From Phormidesmis priestleyi Ana (GTDB taxonomy: Bacteria > Cyanobacteriota > Cyanobacteriia > Phormidesmidales > Phormidesmidaceae), in contig LJZR01000022.1 of the NCBI GenBank assembly GCA_001314865.1, forward strand, positions 1 through 64,000: a DNA stretch of 64,000 nucleotides. The letters run 5' to 3'. Both the position numbers and the translations under genes were made by a program. The notes beneath the pieces were generated by a model, which saw nothing but the letters and a program-made list of their open reading frames with translations, made no database searches and was not told the DNA's origin. How positions within the stretch are numbered: the stretch's first letter is position 1; every line of letters begins with the position of its first letter. This document shows, one piece after another, positions 8,629 to 19,207 of the stretch.

Positions 8629-9519
8629 CTATTCAATGGCGATCGCCAAATCATAAGTCGCATTTCCTCGGGTGCCGCCCACAATAATTTGATACTCGCC
8701 CGTATGGGGCAAGAAGAACCTATCCTCAACGATTTCAGTCCCTAAAATTATGCCGCCCGGCGCAACAACATCAAAAACGGCATTATTCTCTAAAGAAGAA
8801 ATAGAGAGAAACATCTGTTGCCCGCCTTGGGCAGTGAGTGTGTAAAGATCGCGATCGCCCCTGACCACTGCGCCGCTCATCGTTGATCCATTGGTGCCTG
8901 CCTCAAAGAAAACCGCCGTCGTTTTTACTTGGTTGGCGCTCTCTGTTAGGTCTTTTGCTTCTAATCCACTGTCGTTTTGAAAAGCTTTGTTGACGATATC
9001 GCAACTGACACCGCTGAGTGTTTCTCGGTCTGTGCGCAGCTCGTTGGGGCCAACTTTCCAGGTCTCTTGAGCATTTTGCTGGTCGTATTCAATCCAGGTG
9101 GTAATGTCTAAATTGAGATTGCTACCGTCGATTGTGCCGTCTAGCGCTTGTGTGTAGCTGGTGTAGTAGCCCGCTTTGTCGTCGTGGATGCTGCCCTGAC
9201 TGTTGCCCGTGATGCGATCGCTCGCCTCCACGGTAATACGGGTTTGAATATCTTCCGTATCATTACTCAATTCGTAGCAGTACTGGCCGGGTTTTAACGC
9301 TGGTGCCAGCGGCTTGGGTCGATCTTTGGTGCTGTTTTTCTCATCGGCAACGGCCTGATTGTCAGCCGCTCCTGTTTTGTCAGTTGCTGTAGGCGTTTGC
9401 CCCTCGGTGGTTTGGGCTGTTTTGTCAGCCGAGGCCGAGGTGTCGTTGTTGGGTGTAGCGTTGCAGCCTACGAGTGTCGCTAATAACAACAAAGAGAAAA
9501 AACAAGAAGTTACCCGCAT
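8629..9519 (-). CDS. Lipoprotein with C-terminal PPC-like beta domain
   Basis: The 296-residue protein starts with a lipoprotein signal, MRVTSC followed by a hydrophobic run to LVGC (Cys19), then a Thr/Ala/Asp-rich linker to about residue 70. The middle part has no recognised family. The last ~90 residues (SGAVVRGDRDLYTLTA, MFLSISSLENNAVFDV, YQIIVGGTRGNATYDL) resemble the bacterial pre-peptidase C-terminal domain, a beta sandwich found on secreted cyanobacterial proteins. It is probably anchored in a membrane and exposed to the periplasm. A 13-nt repeat array sits directly upstream of its start. Confidence 0.7.
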   Translation of the reverse strand: MRVTSCFFSLLLLATLVGCNATPNNDTSASADKTAQTTEGQTPTATDKTGAADNQAVADEKNSTKDRPKPLAPALKPGQYCYELSNDTEDIQTRITVEASDRITGNSQGSIHDDKAGYYTSYTQALDGTIDGSNLNLDITTWIEYDQQNAQETWKVGPNELRTDRETLSGVSCDIVNKAFQNDSGLEAKDLTESANQVKTTAVFFEAGTNGSTMSGAVVRGDRDLYTLTAQGGQQMFLSISSLENNAVFDVVAPGGIILGTEIVEDRFFLPHTGEYQIIVGGTRGNATYDLAIAIE

Positions 9520-9536
9520 CAGTCATGCCTCAAAAA

Positions 9537-9618
9537 TATCTCAAGCCACAATTATCTCAAGCCAATATCTCAAGCCAATATCTCAAGTCACTATCTCAAG
9601 TCACTATCTCAAGCCATA
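9537..9618. repeat. 13-nt tandem repeat upstream of the lipoprotein gene
   Basis: About six copies of tatctcaagccaa (variants with -gtcac) run head to tail. The 13-nt period is not a multiple of three, which fits non-coding DNA. It starts 18 nt upstream of the minus-strand start codon at 9519, in its leader or promoter. Confidence 0.9.
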
Positions 9619-9782
9619 TCGACTGGATAACTCTAGCCAGATCACTTTATCCTGATAGCGGGACAAGTGCGATCGCATGTGACCAATTGCGCTAATTGGT
9701 TAGTTCTCAAGGCGAAGGTGATGGGATGTGACGGGAAGCATAGAGTCGGTGCCCTATCATTATTTTGCTGTAGACCGCAATC

Positions 9783-12614
9783 ATGGCTCAGTCAACGACG
9801 AGTAGTGTTTTCTTAGCTCTCTCTCAGCATCGCCATGGCCGACTGGCGGGGCAGGTTGAGGATCTTTCCATTCCCGATTTTATTCGCTTTTTAGAGCGAA
9901 CCACGCGAGACTTCAAGCAGTTTCTCAAAGTGATTGATTTGATCAACAATCAATCACTAGAGCCCATGCTAGATGAGCTGTTAGAGACGTTTACGCTGAA
10001 AATTGGTCAGATTCTACAGGCGGATCGAACGACAATTTTTGTGGTGGACGAGGCCCGCCAAGAGCTATGGTCCAAAGTGGCTCAAGGAAACAGCCGAGAA
10101 GCGAGCCAGCCAGAGAATCAGTCCCAGAATCAGTCCCAGAATCAGTCCCAGAACCAAAAAGATAGCAAATTTAGCGGGGCTGAAAGCTTAGAGATCAGGC
10201 TGCCTCTCAACAAAGGAATCGCAGGCTATGTCGCTTCGACTGGTCAGGTACTCAACATTCCAGATGCCTATGCCGACAGCCGCTTTAGCGATGCGACTGA
10301 TCGGAAAACGGGCTATCGGACACGGAATATTTTATGTATGCCCGTGATGAGCAGTGAAGGGCAGGTGGTTGCGATCGCGCAAATTTTGAACAAACGAGGC
10401 ACAGAACCCTTCTCTGCTGAAGACGAGGCTCGCTTTGCCGAATTTGCTCCCTCAATTGGCATTTTGCTAGAGACCTGTCAGTCCTTTTACCTGGCGGCTC
10501 GTAATCAAAAAGGCGTAGCGGCTTTGCTCAAAGCCATCTCCTCTATGGAGCAAAGCCTAAACTTAGAAGTGACCTTACAGTCGGTTATGGCCGCCGCCCG
10601 CAGTCTCATGCAGGCCGACAGAAGCACGCTGTGGCTGCTCGATGAAGCCAACAACGCGCTGTGGTCTCAGGTGCAAAGCGCCGACGGCCAATCACTGATT
10701 GATCTGCGATTGCCCGCTGATAAAGGCATCGTTGGGCATGTCGCCCAAACCGCTGAAACGCTCAACATTATGGACGCCTATTGCGATCCCCGATTCGATG
10801 TTTCCGCCGACTTGAAAACCGGCTACCGAACGCGAAATATTTTGTGTATGCCCGTGTTTAACTCCAGCGGCAAGCTGATGGGCGTTAGCCAGCTCATCAA
10901 CAAGCTGCAAGGTCAGTTTACGCCGGTTGACGAGGCATTTATGCGAGCCTTCAACACGCAGGCAGGCATCGCGCTCGAAAATGCGCAGCTGTTTCAGGAA
11001 ATTTTGCTAGAAAAGCAGTATCAAAAAGACATTTTAGAGAGTTTGTCAGATGCGGTAATCTCCACTGATATGGCGGGGCGGATTGTCACGATTAATGAGG
11101 CGGCGCTGAAGCTCATGGGCTGCCCGGTAGGCGAGACGACTGACTACCGGGGCGGCCTAAATAGCGATGTTCAAGAGCGTGTGAATGTGGCGGCAGCGCA
11201 GCGATGGCAGCAAATGCTCAAGGGACGATACCTATGGGAGGTACTGCCTTTGGCCAAACTGCGCGATCGCCTAGAAGACAGCCTCACCAATGGCGCACGT
11301 CACTATGTACCCGAGCAAAGTCTGCGAGTATCTGTGGCCTTGGCGCCTTGGCTGCAAGCACCGCCCTCTCTGGCCGACCGAATTAAAGAGCATTTAGGGC
11401 GCAGCTCGGTTGGCCAGTTGAGGCAGCGTAGTCAGGTGAGCCAGCGGCCAAGGCCCGAGAGCTGCATCTTGGTTGTGCCCGATCACTCAAACCAGTCTGA
11501 CCCCGAAGCAGAAAGCTATTTGCTGTGGGGATCTGATCAGCGGCTAACCTCTTCTGAACATGTGTTGAGCTGGAATAAAAGCATCAACCTAACGGTGAGC
11601 CCGTTGAGTACACCTCAACTGCCAGAAGGCACCCCAGAAGGCGCACCAGAAGGCACATCAGTTCAGTCTCAAGGCATGGTCAGGGGCAGTGTCAGGGGCG
11701 GGCTGGTCGTCCTTGAGGATATCAGTCAGGAAAAGCGGATGAAAACGACGCTGTATCGATATATGACGCCAAGCGTGGCAGATAGGGTGATGGCCTTGGG
11801 CGAGGATGTGCTCATGGTCGGAGAGCGCAAAGACGTAACGGTGCTATTTTCAGATATTCGAGGCTATACCACCTTAACCGAGGCGCTAGAGGCTGCCGAT
11901 GTGGTGTCGATGCTCAACGAATACTTTGAAACCATGGTCGAAGCGGTGTTCCACTGCGAAGGCACCTTAGATAAATTCATTGGCGATGCGTTAATGGCGG
12001 TGTTTGGAGCGCCGTTGCCCTTGGTCAATCACGCCAGTTCGGCAGTGAAGTCGGCGTTGGATATGCGGCGGCGGCTGGTGGCGTTTAATCGCGATCGCCT
12101 TGCCAAAGGTCAGCCCGAGTTGCGTGTTGGCATTGGACTCAGCTCAGGCGAAGTTGTATCGGGCAACATTGGTTCTCAACGCAAAATGGACTACACCGTC
12201 ATTGGTGATGGCGTAAACTTGAGCGCCCGGTTAGAGAGCATTACCAAGCAATATGGCTGCGATATTGTGCTCAGCGAGCATACCTACGCGCGCTGTCGGG
12301 ATGAAGTATGGGTGCGCGAGCTAGATGTCATTCGTGTCAAAGGCAAGTTAGAGCCCGTGAAAATATATGAGCTCATCGGCGATCAATCAGAGCCTTTGAG
12401 CGAAGCGACTCAAGCTTTTTTAAAGCTATATACCCAGGCGAGAGAAGCCTATACCCACAGATCTTTTCATCTCGCTATTTCACTATTTGACCAAGCCCTA
12501 AAAATGCAGCCAGAAGACAAAGCGGTGGCCATTCATTTAGAACGCGCCCAGGCATATATACAGCACCCGCCTGCGGTAGATTGGGATGGTGTACATGTAA
12601 TGATGACCAAGTAA
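9783..12614 (+). CDS. cyaB: Class III adenylate cyclase, GAF-GAF-PAS-CHD-TPR (CyaB1/CyaB2 type)
   Basis: The 943-residue protein has the layout of Anabaena CyaB1/B2. There are two GAF domains (about 55-235 and 255-410, each with GYRTRNILCMPV), a PAS-like segment starting near 418 and a class III cyclase domain near 680-860. The C-terminal ~70 residues are TPR-like. Metal aspartates D691 (FSDIRGYT) and D735 (FIGDALMAVF) and the adenine-selecting Lys731 are present, as is DGVNLSARLE for transition-state stabilisation; ATP is therefore the expected substrate. In the homologues the GAF domains bind cyclic nucleotides and give positive feedback. A 12-nt repeat (about 10113-10155) expands an Asn-Gln-Ser-Gln loop inside the first GAF. 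The protein is cytosolic. Confidence 0.93.
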   Translation: MAQSTTSSVFLALSQHRHGRLAGQVEDLSIPDFIRFLERTTRDFKQFLKVIDLINNQSLEPMLDELLETFTLKIGQILQADRTTIFVVDEARQELWSKVAQGNSREASQPENQSQNQSQNQSQNQKDSKFSGAESLEIRLPLNKGIAGYVASTGQVLNIPDAYADSRFSDATDRKTGYRTRNILCMPVMSSEGQVVAIAQILNKRGTEPFSAEDEARFAEFAPSIGILLETCQSFYLAARNQKGVAALLKAISSMEQSLNLEVTLQSVMAAARSLMQADRSTLWLLDEANNALWSQVQSADGQSLIDLRLPADKGIVGHVAQTAETLNIMDAYCDPRFDVSADLKTGYRTRNILCMPVFNSSGKLMGVSQLINKLQGQFTPVDEAFMRAFNTQAGIALENAQLFQEILLEKQYQKDILESLSDAVISTDMAGRIVTINEAALKLMGCPVGETTDYRGGLNSDVQERVNVAAAQRWQQMLKGRYLWEVLPLAKLRDRLEDSLTNGARHYVPEQSLRVSVALAPWLQAPPSLADRIKEHLGRSSVGQLRQRSQVSQRPRPESCILVVPDHSNQSDPEAESYLLWGSDQRLTSSEHVLSWNKSINLTVSPLSTPQLPEGTPEGAPEGTSVQSQGMVRGSVRGGLVVLEDISQEKRMKTTLYRYMTPSVADRVMALGEDVLMVGERKDVTVLFSDIRGYTTLTEALEAADVVSMLNEYFETMVEAVFHCEGTLDKFIGDALMAVFGAPLPLVNHASSAVKSALDMRRRLVAFNRDRLAKGQPELRVGIGLSSGEVVSGNIGSQRKMDYTVIGDGVNLSARLESITKQYGCDIVLSEHTYARCRDEVWVRELDVIRVKGKLEPVKIYELIGDQSEPLSEATQAFLKLYTQAREAYTHRSFHLAISLFDQALKMQPEDKAVAIHLERAQAYIQHPPAVDWDGVHVMMTK

Positions 12615-12696
12615 AACGCTCAGAAAACGCCAAGTAAGACGTTAGCTTTGACCTAGATTCTGATCTCATTTTGACCTCATTCTATTTCGACGCCCC

Positions 12697-13446
12697 ATGA
12701 CTAATGCCTCAACAGACAATCAAAAGCTATACGAGGGCAAGGCCAAGATCATCTACGCAACTGATGATCCAGAGGTTTTGATCACTTATTTCAAAGATGA
12801 CGCAACGGCCTTTAATGCGCAAAAGAAAGGGCAAATTACCAACAAGGGCGTGGTTAACTGCAAAATCACAACGCATCTGTATGGCCTACTCGCCCAAAAA
12901 GGGGTTCAGACGCATTTGCTAGAGACCATTAGCGACCGAGAAATGCGCGTAAAGCGGGTTGCTATTGTGCCGTTAGAGGTGGTCGTGCGCAATATTGCTG
13001 CGGGCAGCCTGTGCAAGCAAACGGGGCTGCCATTGGGGACACTGCTAGAACCGTCACTGGTGGAGTTTTACTACAAAAATGACGATTTGGGCGATCCGCT
13101 GCTGACGCGCGATCGCATTTTTGCCATGGACCTGGCCTCTGCCCAGCAGCTCGACCAGTTGGTTGCCCAGGCCCAGCAGGTCAACCAAGTACTGAGCGAA
13201 TTTTTTATCAGCTGTGGCATTACCCTGGTGGACTTTAAGCTGGAATTTGGCGTAGACCAAGCCGGACAGCTGCTCCTAGCCGATGAAATTAGCCCTGATA
13301 CCTGCCGCCTATGGGATGCCAACGAAGCCGATGAGAAAAAGCGGGTGATGGACAAAGACCGCTTCCGTCAGGACTTAGGCGATGTGGCAGAGGGCTATCA
13401 AACGGTGCTCAGCCGAATTTTGACGCAGTTGGCGCAGCCATCATAA
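12697..13446 (+). CDS. purC: Phosphoribosylaminoimidazole-succinocarboxamide synthase
   Basis: The 249-residue SAICAR synthase joins CAIR and aspartate with ATP in purine synthesis. It shows LYEGKAKIIYATDDPE at the N-terminus, EVVVRNIAAGSL, LVDFKLEFG and DEISPDTCRLWD, all family hallmarks in the right order and at normal length. It follows the cyclase gene by 82 nt on the same strand but probably has its own promoter. No clear ribosome site is visible before the ATG. Confidence 0.97.
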   Translation: MTNASTDNQKLYEGKAKIIYATDDPEVLITYFKDDATAFNAQKKGQITNKGVVNCKITTHLYGLLAQKGVQTHLLETISDREMRVKRVAIVPLEVVVRNIAAGSLCKQTGLPLGTLLEPSLVEFYYKNDDLGDPLLTRDRIFAMDLASAQQLDQLVAQAQQVNQVLSEFFISCGITLVDFKLEFGVDQAGQLLLADEISPDTCRLWDANEADEKKRVMDKDRFRQDLGDVAEGYQTVLSRILTQLAQPS

Positions 13447-13889
13447 GCACAGCGCTGCTGTGGCTGGTGTCCTAAAAAGCGCTATCTAGCGATTGATCGG
13501 CGATCGCCATTTAGTGCTATCTAGCGCCATCTAGCGCCGTCAATCGTCATCAGCCGCTGTCAATTGGCCGGTCAACTCTGTACGCAGACGCCTCTGTATC
13601 AAATTAACGCTTGCCCATCATTGCTGTCTTCCTCGGGTCTCTACCGTGCAGCCTCTGCTTCTGGCACAGTGAATTTTCGTACGACGGTTGACAGTACTGT
13701 AAAATCGGTCGAAATTGATTTAGTCTGAGCAGGCTTTATGCCCCGGTGTGTGGGCGCTTGTTTTAAAGCGGTGATTGCTAAATTTTTTACCCATACTGAT
13801 TTGAGATCACTCGGGTTGAAAGATTGGGCAATCACCAGCAATAACGGCGCTGTGAGGAGTGAACTTATAAAAGTAAGGATTGACTGGTT
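13447..13889. repeat. Intergenic region with degenerate TAGCGC-type repeats
   Basis: Between purC and bamA, 13478-13545 contains several imperfect copies of gctatctagcg(cc), among them a HIP1 octamer at 13499-13508. The rest carries a TTGACA-like hexamer (13688-13693), but no matching -10 box that I can defend. No coding potential is convincing. Confidence 0.55.
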
Positions 13890-16307
13890 ATGCGTGTATC
13901 CCCGGCTCTTTTAGCCTGCTGTAGTTTGGTTGCGATCGCCGGTTTACCAGGTCGAGCAGCTGAAGCTGCCGCCAAGTTGTCAACCCCGTCAACAGCTGAC
14001 TCTGCGGTCAGTCCAGCCTCAGCCAAAAATAGTAACTCACAGCTAGCGTTAGAAACCGCAGCAAACCGCTCGCGTCTAGAGCCTGTGGTTGAGCAACCCG
14101 AGCAACTGCTCACAGCCGAAATTTCCTCTCAGCCCTCCCTATCGCGTTTGCTAGTTGGAACCGATCGCTCCGCCCCCGTTCAGTTCGCACAGGAGCAATC
14201 TGATCCGCCAGTGGGCAATCCAGTACTGCTCGAGCCCCCTGGAGAGGAGGAACTCATTGATGAGGAGCCGCTCATTGAGGTGCCGGTTGATGCCGACGGA
14301 ATTGATTTAGACGATGCCGATATTGTCGAGCCGATCGAAGGTGATATGGCCGACCCCGACGAGGTTGAACCGGGCGACATTGAAATTGACATCAATGAAG
14401 ATGTTTTAGAAGACTCGGTTCCTGCGGCACCGAATAACACGCTGCCCGTCCCCGCTGAAACGCCTGCTGAGATAGAAGCAGACGAGACCGCACCGACCGG
14501 AGAAGCCGAGGCCGAGACCCGAGTTCTGGTCGCCGAGGTAGAGGTGGTTTCCTCTAACCCCCAAAGACCGCTGACTGACGAGCTAGTAGATGCGGTGTAC
14601 CGCGTTGTCGGAACCGTTCCGGGCCGCACGACTACCCGCACCCAGCTGCAAGAAGATATTAACGACATCTTTGGCACGGGCTTTTTCTCCAACGTGCGAG
14701 CCGAGCCCGCTGATACACCGCTAGGGGTAAAGGTGACATTTTTTGTAGAGCCCAACCCTGTGCTGACCAGCGTTGATGTGCGTAACCGCCAGGTACTTCC
14801 CGATGAAGTGATCGATGAGGTTTTTGCCGACCAGTATGGCGAAATTTTGAACCTGCGCGACTTTCAAAATTCGGTGTTAGATCTTAACGAGTGGTATCAG
14901 GAAAACGGCTATGTGCTAGCTCAGGTCGCGCCAGCACCCCAGCAGCAAAGCGATGACGGCACCATCACGCTAATTGCCACTGAAGGCGTCGTGGAATCTC
15001 TGGAGGTGCGCTACATCAACGCCGACGGCGAGACAATGGATGAAGACGGCAACCCCATCAGGGGTAAAACACGTGACTTCATCATTACGCGCGAGTTTGA
15101 GACGCAGCCAGGAGATGTGTTTCAAGAGAGCGTTGTGCGCGATGACCTGGGCCGAGCAGTGGGTCTGGGCATTTTAGAAGATATCCGCTTGTCTTTAGAT
15201 CCGGGCGATGAAGATCCCTCCAAAGTGAAGGTCATTGTCAACATTGCCGAGCGAGATACTGGCTCTATTGGCGCGTCTTTGGGCTTTAACCTGCGCGGCG
15301 ATTTGTTTGGCCAGCTCAGCTACAACGAAGATAACTTTGGTGGCAATAATCAAAAGCTGCGAACCGAAGGCCGAGTCACCACGCGCGGTGACTTTCTCTT
15401 TGACGTCAGCTTTACCGATCCGTGGATTGCCGGTGATCCCTATCGCACTTCCTACACGGCTAGCCTATTCAATCGGCGTTCTACCTCACTCATTTTTGAC
15501 AACGCGCCCGATGACGGGCAAGACGTTGATTTGCCTAACGGCGATACGCCGCGTATTAACCGACTGGGCGGCGGCATTAGTTTTAGCCGTCCGCTAGACA
15601 ACGGGCTGTCGCTGTCGTTAGGAACTCAGTATGAACGGATCGCAGTGGTCGATGCTGACGGCAGCGTAGAGCCTAGAGATGAGCTGGGCAATTTGCTCAC
15701 AGCTAGTGATAACGGTCGAGATGACTTGTTTACGGTGCAGTTTGGCGCAGTGCTTGATAGGCGCAATAACCCCGTTGTGCCAACGAGCGGTAGCTTGTTC
15801 CGCTTGGGCACCGAGCAGTCAGTGCCGCTAGGCAATGGCAGCATCTTTTACAACAAAATTCAGGGCAGTTACAGCCAGTATGTGCCTGTTAACTTCTTTG
15901 GTAATGAGAGCGGGCGCGAGACGATTGCCTTCAATTTGCAAGGCGGTACTATCCTAGGCGATTTGCCTCCTTACGAGGCTTTTCCACTCGGCGGGGGTAA
16001 TTCTATTCGCGGCTATGAAGAAGGCGAGGTTGGCGCCGGGCGCTCTTTTGTGTTGGGCACGGTAGAGTACCGCTTTCCGCTCTTTAGTGAGTTCTTAAAT
16101 GGGGCAATTTTTGCTGACTATGGCAGTGACTTGGGCTCAGGTGATGCGGTGCCGGGTAATCCTGGGCCTGTGCGCGGCAAGCCGGGAAGCGGGTTTGGCT
16201 ATGGTGCGGGTGTACGGGTGCAAACGCCGCTGGGCGCACTTAGACTGGACTATGGCCTCAGTGATGAGGGCAGCCGTTTCCACTTTGGCTTTGGAGAACG
16301 CTTCTAA
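13890..16307 (+). CDS. bamA: Outer-membrane assembly protein BamA/Omp85
   Basis: The 805-residue protein has a cleavable signal peptide (hydrophobic [13 protein letters not shown], Ala-rich site near 25), a long acidic Pro/Glu/Asp linker to about 210 and three POTRA domains (about 212-460). The last ~340 residues form the beta barrel: repeated aromatic strands, [15 protein letters not shown] as the VRGF/Y-type motif, and a C-terminal Phe (FGFGERF). It inserts beta-barrel proteins into the outer membrane and is the cyanobacterial relative of chloroplast Toc75. AAGGA lies 10 nt before the ATG. Its stop overlaps the lpxC start by one base (TAATG), which indicates coupled translation and a shared envelope-biogenesis operon. 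Confidence 0.95.
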   Translation: MRVSPALLACCSLVAIAGLPGRAAEAAAKLSTPSTADSAVSPASAKNSNSQLALETAANRSRLEPVVEQPEQLLTAEISSQPSLSRLLVGTDRSAPVQFAQEQSDPPVGNPVLLEPPGEEELIDEEPLIEVPVDADGIDLDDADIVEPIEGDMADPDEVEPGDIEIDINEDVLEDSVPAAPNNTLPVPAETPAEIEADETAPTGEAEAETRVLVAEVEVVSSNPQRPLTDELVDAVYRVVGTVPGRTTTRTQLQEDINDIFGTGFFSNVRAEPADTPLGVKVTFFVEPNPVLTSVDVRNRQVLPDEVIDEVFADQYGEILNLRDFQNSVLDLNEWYQENGYVLAQVAPAPQQQSDDGTITLIATEGVVESLEVRYINADGETMDEDGNPIRGKTRDFIITREFETQPGDVFQESVVRDDLGRAVGLGILEDIRLSLDPGDEDPSKVKVIVNIAERDTGSIGASLGFNLRGDLFGQLSYNEDNFGGNNQKLRTEGRVTTRGDFLFDVSFTDPWIAGDPYRTSYTASLFNRRSTSLIFDNAPDDGQDVDLPNGDTPRINRLGGGISFSRPLDNGLSLSLGTQYERIAVVDADGSVEPRDELGNLLTASDNGRDDLFTVQFGAVLDRRNNPVVPTSGSLFRLGTEQSVPLGNGSIFYNKIQGSYSQYVPVNFFGNESGRETIAFNLQGGTILGDLPPYEAFPLGGGNSIRGYEEGEVGAGRSFVLGTVEYRFPLFSEFLNGAIFADYGSDLGSGDAVPGNPGPVRGKPGSGFGYGAGVRVQTPLGALRLDYGLSDEGSRFHFGFGERF

Positions 16308-17293
16308 TGGCAGTGAATCAGCAGGCGGTAAATCAGCAGGCAGTGAATCAGCGGACATTGGGTGCGATCGCGACAGCCACTGGCGTTGGGTTGCACCTGG
16401 GTCAGCACACGAGGGTGCGACTCATTCCGGCTGAGCCGGGTGCTGGTCGCTACTTTGTTCGCACTGACCTGCCTCAAGCTCAGCCTATCGCCGCTGTCGT
16501 GACGAATGTGGTTAAAACCCAGCTTTCTACTGAGCTGGGAGCGGTGGGGCTGATGACTCAACAGCCCGCCGAACAGCCCGCCGAACAGCCCGCCGAACAG
16601 TCCGCCGAACAGCCGCCGACAGTGCGCACGGTGGAACACCTGCTATCTGCGTTGATGGCCCTGGAAATAGATAATGTGCGAATTGAGATAGATGGGCCTG
16701 AAGTGCCCTTACTCGACGGTTCTGCAAAAGAATGGATGGCGCTGCTGTTGGCAGCAGGCTACGCTGAGCAGCCCGCTGCTAAAGACCTGCCTGCTGCGGT
16801 AGAGACTCCGATCTCTGTGCAATCAGGCGATGCGCTAGTGACGGCATTTCCTAGCTCAGAACTGCGGTTTAGCTATGGCATTGACTTTGAGCTGGCGCCC
16901 ATCGGCAATCAGTGGCACAGCTGGTCACCGCCATGCCCGGCTCACAAAACCACTCAGGAACGGGCGAAAACAGAAGCCCTCACGATGGCTGAAAGCTTTG
17001 CTGCTGAAATTGCGCCTGCTCGCACTTTTGGGCTGGCCGATCAGATTGATTATTTGCGATCGCAAGGTCTGATTAAAGGCGGTAGCTTAGACAATGCGCT
17101 GGTATGTAGCGCTGAAGGCTGGCTGAATCCACCCCTGCGGTTTCCAAATGAGCCTGCTCGGCACAAGCTGTTGGACCTAATGGGTGACTTAAGCCTGCTG
17201 GGCGATATCCCCATCGCTCATTACGTAGCGTACAAAGCGAGTCATGGGCTGCATATCGCCCTAGCCAACAAGCTGCTAGCCAGAAGCTGTTAG
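16307..17293 (+). CDS. lpxC: UDP-3-O-acyl-N-acetylglucosamine deacetylase
   Basis: This is the committed step of lipid A synthesis, a Zn-dependent deacetylase (328 residues, normal is about 300). The catalytic Glu110-His111 (TVEHLLSAL) and zinc ligands His286 and Asp290 (HKLLDLMGD) are present, with the E. coli spacing of four between the latter two. GSLDNALV and [13 protein letters not shown] are also typical. A Pro-Ala-Glu-Gln repeat of 12-nt units (16561-16617) sits just before the active-site helix, in a loop that is shorter in other LpxC proteins. The stop codon lies inside a 14-nt tandem repeat (17270-17325). Confidence 0.95.
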   Translation: MAVNQQAVNQQAVNQRTLGAIATATGVGLHLGQHTRVRLIPAEPGAGRYFVRTDLPQAQPIAAVVTNVVKTQLSTELGAVGLMTQQPAEQPAEQPAEQSAEQPPTVRTVEHLLSALMALEIDNVRIEIDGPEVPLLDGSAKEWMALLLAAGYAEQPAAKDLPAAVETPISVQSGDALVTAFPSSELRFSYGIDFELAPIGNQWHSWSPPCPAHKTTQERAKTEALTMAESFAAEIAPARTFGLADQIDYLRSQGLIKGGSLDNALVCSAEGWLNPPLRFPNEPARHKLLDLMGDLSLLGDIPIAHYVAYKASHGLHIALANKLLARSC

Positions 17294-17325
17294 TCAGAAG
17301 CTGTTAGCCAGAAGCTGCTAGCGCA
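17270..17325. repeat. 14-nt tandem repeat across the lpxC stop codon
   Basis: Four copies of aagctg(c/t)tag(c/t)cag begin at 17270, 17284, 17298 and 17312. The first encodes the C-terminal Lys-Leu-Leu-Ala and the second contains the lpxC TAG stop (17291-17293). The 14-nt period breaks frame, so array growth would move or remake the end of LpxC. Confidence 0.9.
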
Positions 17326-17605
17326 AGACAGCCGTAAGATGCCTGGGCAGCAGGCGAGCTGAGCAAATTAAGCTTTTTTTAACTTATTCATAGCGCAGCG
17401 CACCGTCTAATGGCAAAATCGTGAGGGGTTTCCCATGCAAGCTTCAATCACTTGAATCTCTCTCTCACATAGAAGGTCTCTCAAGTGATGTATTGGCTAG
17501 CCGTTGTCGGATGCATTTGCACGATGGTTAGTCGCTTAGCCCTGAGTACATAAAGATCTGAGAAGATCTGAGCGATCGCTAATGTATTAAGCTAAGGGGC
17601 CAAAG
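17294..17605. other. lpxC-fabZ spacer
   Basis: Beyond the end of the 14-nt repeat, this 312-base spacer shows no gene, RNA or clear terminator. Its 3' end has overlapping gccaaaga motifs (17600-17640) that run into the fabZ start. Confidence 0.5.
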
Positions 17606-18265
17606 ATGGCCAAAGATAGCCAAAGCTATTGGCCAAAGCTAAATGGTTTACTCCTCGCTGCTACGACTTTAAAACTTCCTATGCCAACTCGTGCTCCCGC
17701 CTCCGCCGACTCAGCTCAGTCTGTTTCTCCTCAAGAAGGGTCAAAAAACGCCGAAAACAATGGCCAAGCCCCTTCTGCGGAAAACTCTACAGACAGCGCC
17801 CTGATATCGGCAACTGATACTCCACCGGCTAAAACCACCTACACGCTGGAAGAAATTCAGCAGCTCTTACCCCATCGCTACCCGTTTGCCTTGGTAGATC
17901 GAATTACTGAATATGTGGCTGGAGAGCGGGCCGTGGGGCTTAAAAATGTGACCTTTAATGAGCCTCACTTTCAGGGTCACTTTCCGGGCAGGCCGATTAT
18001 GCCGGGTGTTTTAATTGTAGAGGCGATGGCTCAGGTCGGCGGAATTGTGCTCTCGCAGGTGCCCGGTATTGATGGGCGGCTGTGTGTGTTTGCTGGGATC
18101 GATAAGGTTAAGTTTCGGCGGCCCGTTGTACCGGGCGATCAGCTGATTATCACCACTGAAATGATTACGATTAAAAGGCTGCGCTTTGGCAAGATGAAAT
18201 CACGCGCCGTGGTAGATGGACAATTGGCCTGCGAAGGTACATTGATGTTTTCTGTGCTCGACTAA
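17606..18265 (+). CDS. fabZ: 3-hydroxyacyl-ACP dehydratase
   Basis: FabZ dehydrates 3-hydroxyacyl-ACP in fatty-acid elongation; its place between lpxC and lpxA is the usual bacterial arrangement and balances acyl supply for lipid A. The catalytic pair is His125 ([11 protein letters not shown]) and Glu139 (VEAMAQ), spaced 14 apart as in E. coli. [13 protein letters not shown] opens the hot-dog fold near residue 85. The 219-residue length is longer than usual (about 150) because of a Ser/Ala/Asn-rich N-terminal extension. AAGG about 8 nt upstream supports the ATG at 17606; an ATG at 17681 is the alternative. Confidence 0.94.
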   Translation: MAKDSQSYWPKLNGLLLAATTLKLPMPTRAPASADSAQSVSPQEGSKNAENNGQAPSAENSTDSALISATDTPPAKTTYTLEEIQQLLPHRYPFALVDRITEYVAGERAVGLKNVTFNEPHFQGHFPGRPIMPGVLIVEAMAQVGGIVLSQVPGIDGRLCVFAGIDKVKFRRPVVPGDQLIITTEMITIKRLRFGKMKSRAVVDGQLACEGTLMFSVLD

Positions 18266-18388
18266 AGGCGGTCAGATTTGCGAACTGACCCTACCTACCT
18301 GACTTTTGTCGCTCTGTACCTTTAATATGCATCTATCGATTTGCCTGACTGATTTTAGCCCGATTCGTTCGGTGGCTCTGCTGGAGGC

Positions 18389-19207
18389 ATGGCTTTGACT
18401 ACTCTGATTCATCCTACAGCTGTGATTTATGCGGGCGCGCAGATTCATCCGAGCGCTCGCATTGGCCCCTATGCAGTAATTGGCGAAAAAGTAAGTGTGG
18501 GGGCCGACACCAGTATCGGTGCTCATGTGGTGATTGAGGGCTACACCAAAGTGGGCGATCGCAATCGAATTTTTCCCCATGCCGCGATTGGCCTAGAGCC
18601 TCAAGATCTTAAATACGATGGCTCAATGAGCCTAGTGGAAATTGGCGATGACAATGCCATTCGCGAATGCGTCACCATTAATCGACCCACTCGGCTCGGC
18701 GAAGTAACCCGGCTGGGTAATCACAATTTACTCATGGCTTACTCTCATGTGGCCCACAACTGCGAAATTGCCGATCGGGTGATTATTGCAAACTCTGTTG
18801 CCCTGGCAGGGCATGTGTCTATTGAGTCTCATGCGAGGCTGAGCGGCCTAGTGGGCGTGCATCAGTTTGTTCATATTGGCCGCTATGCCATGATTGGCGG
18901 CATGAGCCGGATAGAAAGGGATGTGCCCCCTTACACATTGGTAGAGGGCAATCCGTCCCGCGTCCGGGGGCTCAACCAAGTGCTGCTACGCCGTTCGGGG
19001 ATTGCTGAAGAGTCGGGCGGGCAGGTTTATAAAGAGCTCAGAGAGGCGTTTCGCCTGCTGTACCGATCGGGGCTGACCCTAGAAGAAGCCATTAGCAAGC
19101 TAGAGGGGATGATCGATAATGTGCATGTGCGGCATCTGTACGAGTTCTTAAAGTCATCGGCGCAGGAAAAAGGACGGCGCGGGCCGACACCGGGGCGGCG
19201 AAAGTGA
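18389..19207 (+). CDS. lpxA: UDP-N-acetylglucosamine O-acyltransferase
   Basis: This is the first lipid A enzyme (272 residues, normal length). The N-terminal two thirds are hexapeptide repeats of a left-handed beta helix (ligand-rich turns such as IHPSARIGPYAVIG). The catalytic His is His142 in VALAGHVSIES, followed by GLVGVHQFVHIGRYAMIGG. The C-terminal helical part is present. A GGAGG lies almost against the ATG. The last codon overlaps lpxB by 4 nt. Confidence 0.96.
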   Translation: MALTTLIHPTAVIYAGAQIHPSARIGPYAVIGEKVSVGADTSIGAHVVIEGYTKVGDRNRIFPHAAIGLEPQDLKYDGSMSLVEIGDDNAIRECVTINRPTRLGEVTRLGNHNLLMAYSHVAHNCEIADRVIIANSVALAGHVSIESHARLSGLVGVHQFVHIGRYAMIGGMSRIERDVPPYTLVEGNPSRVRGLNQVLLRRSGIAEESGGQVYKELREAFRLLYRSGLTLEEAISKLEGMIDNVHVRHLYEFLKSSAQEKGRRGPTPGRRK

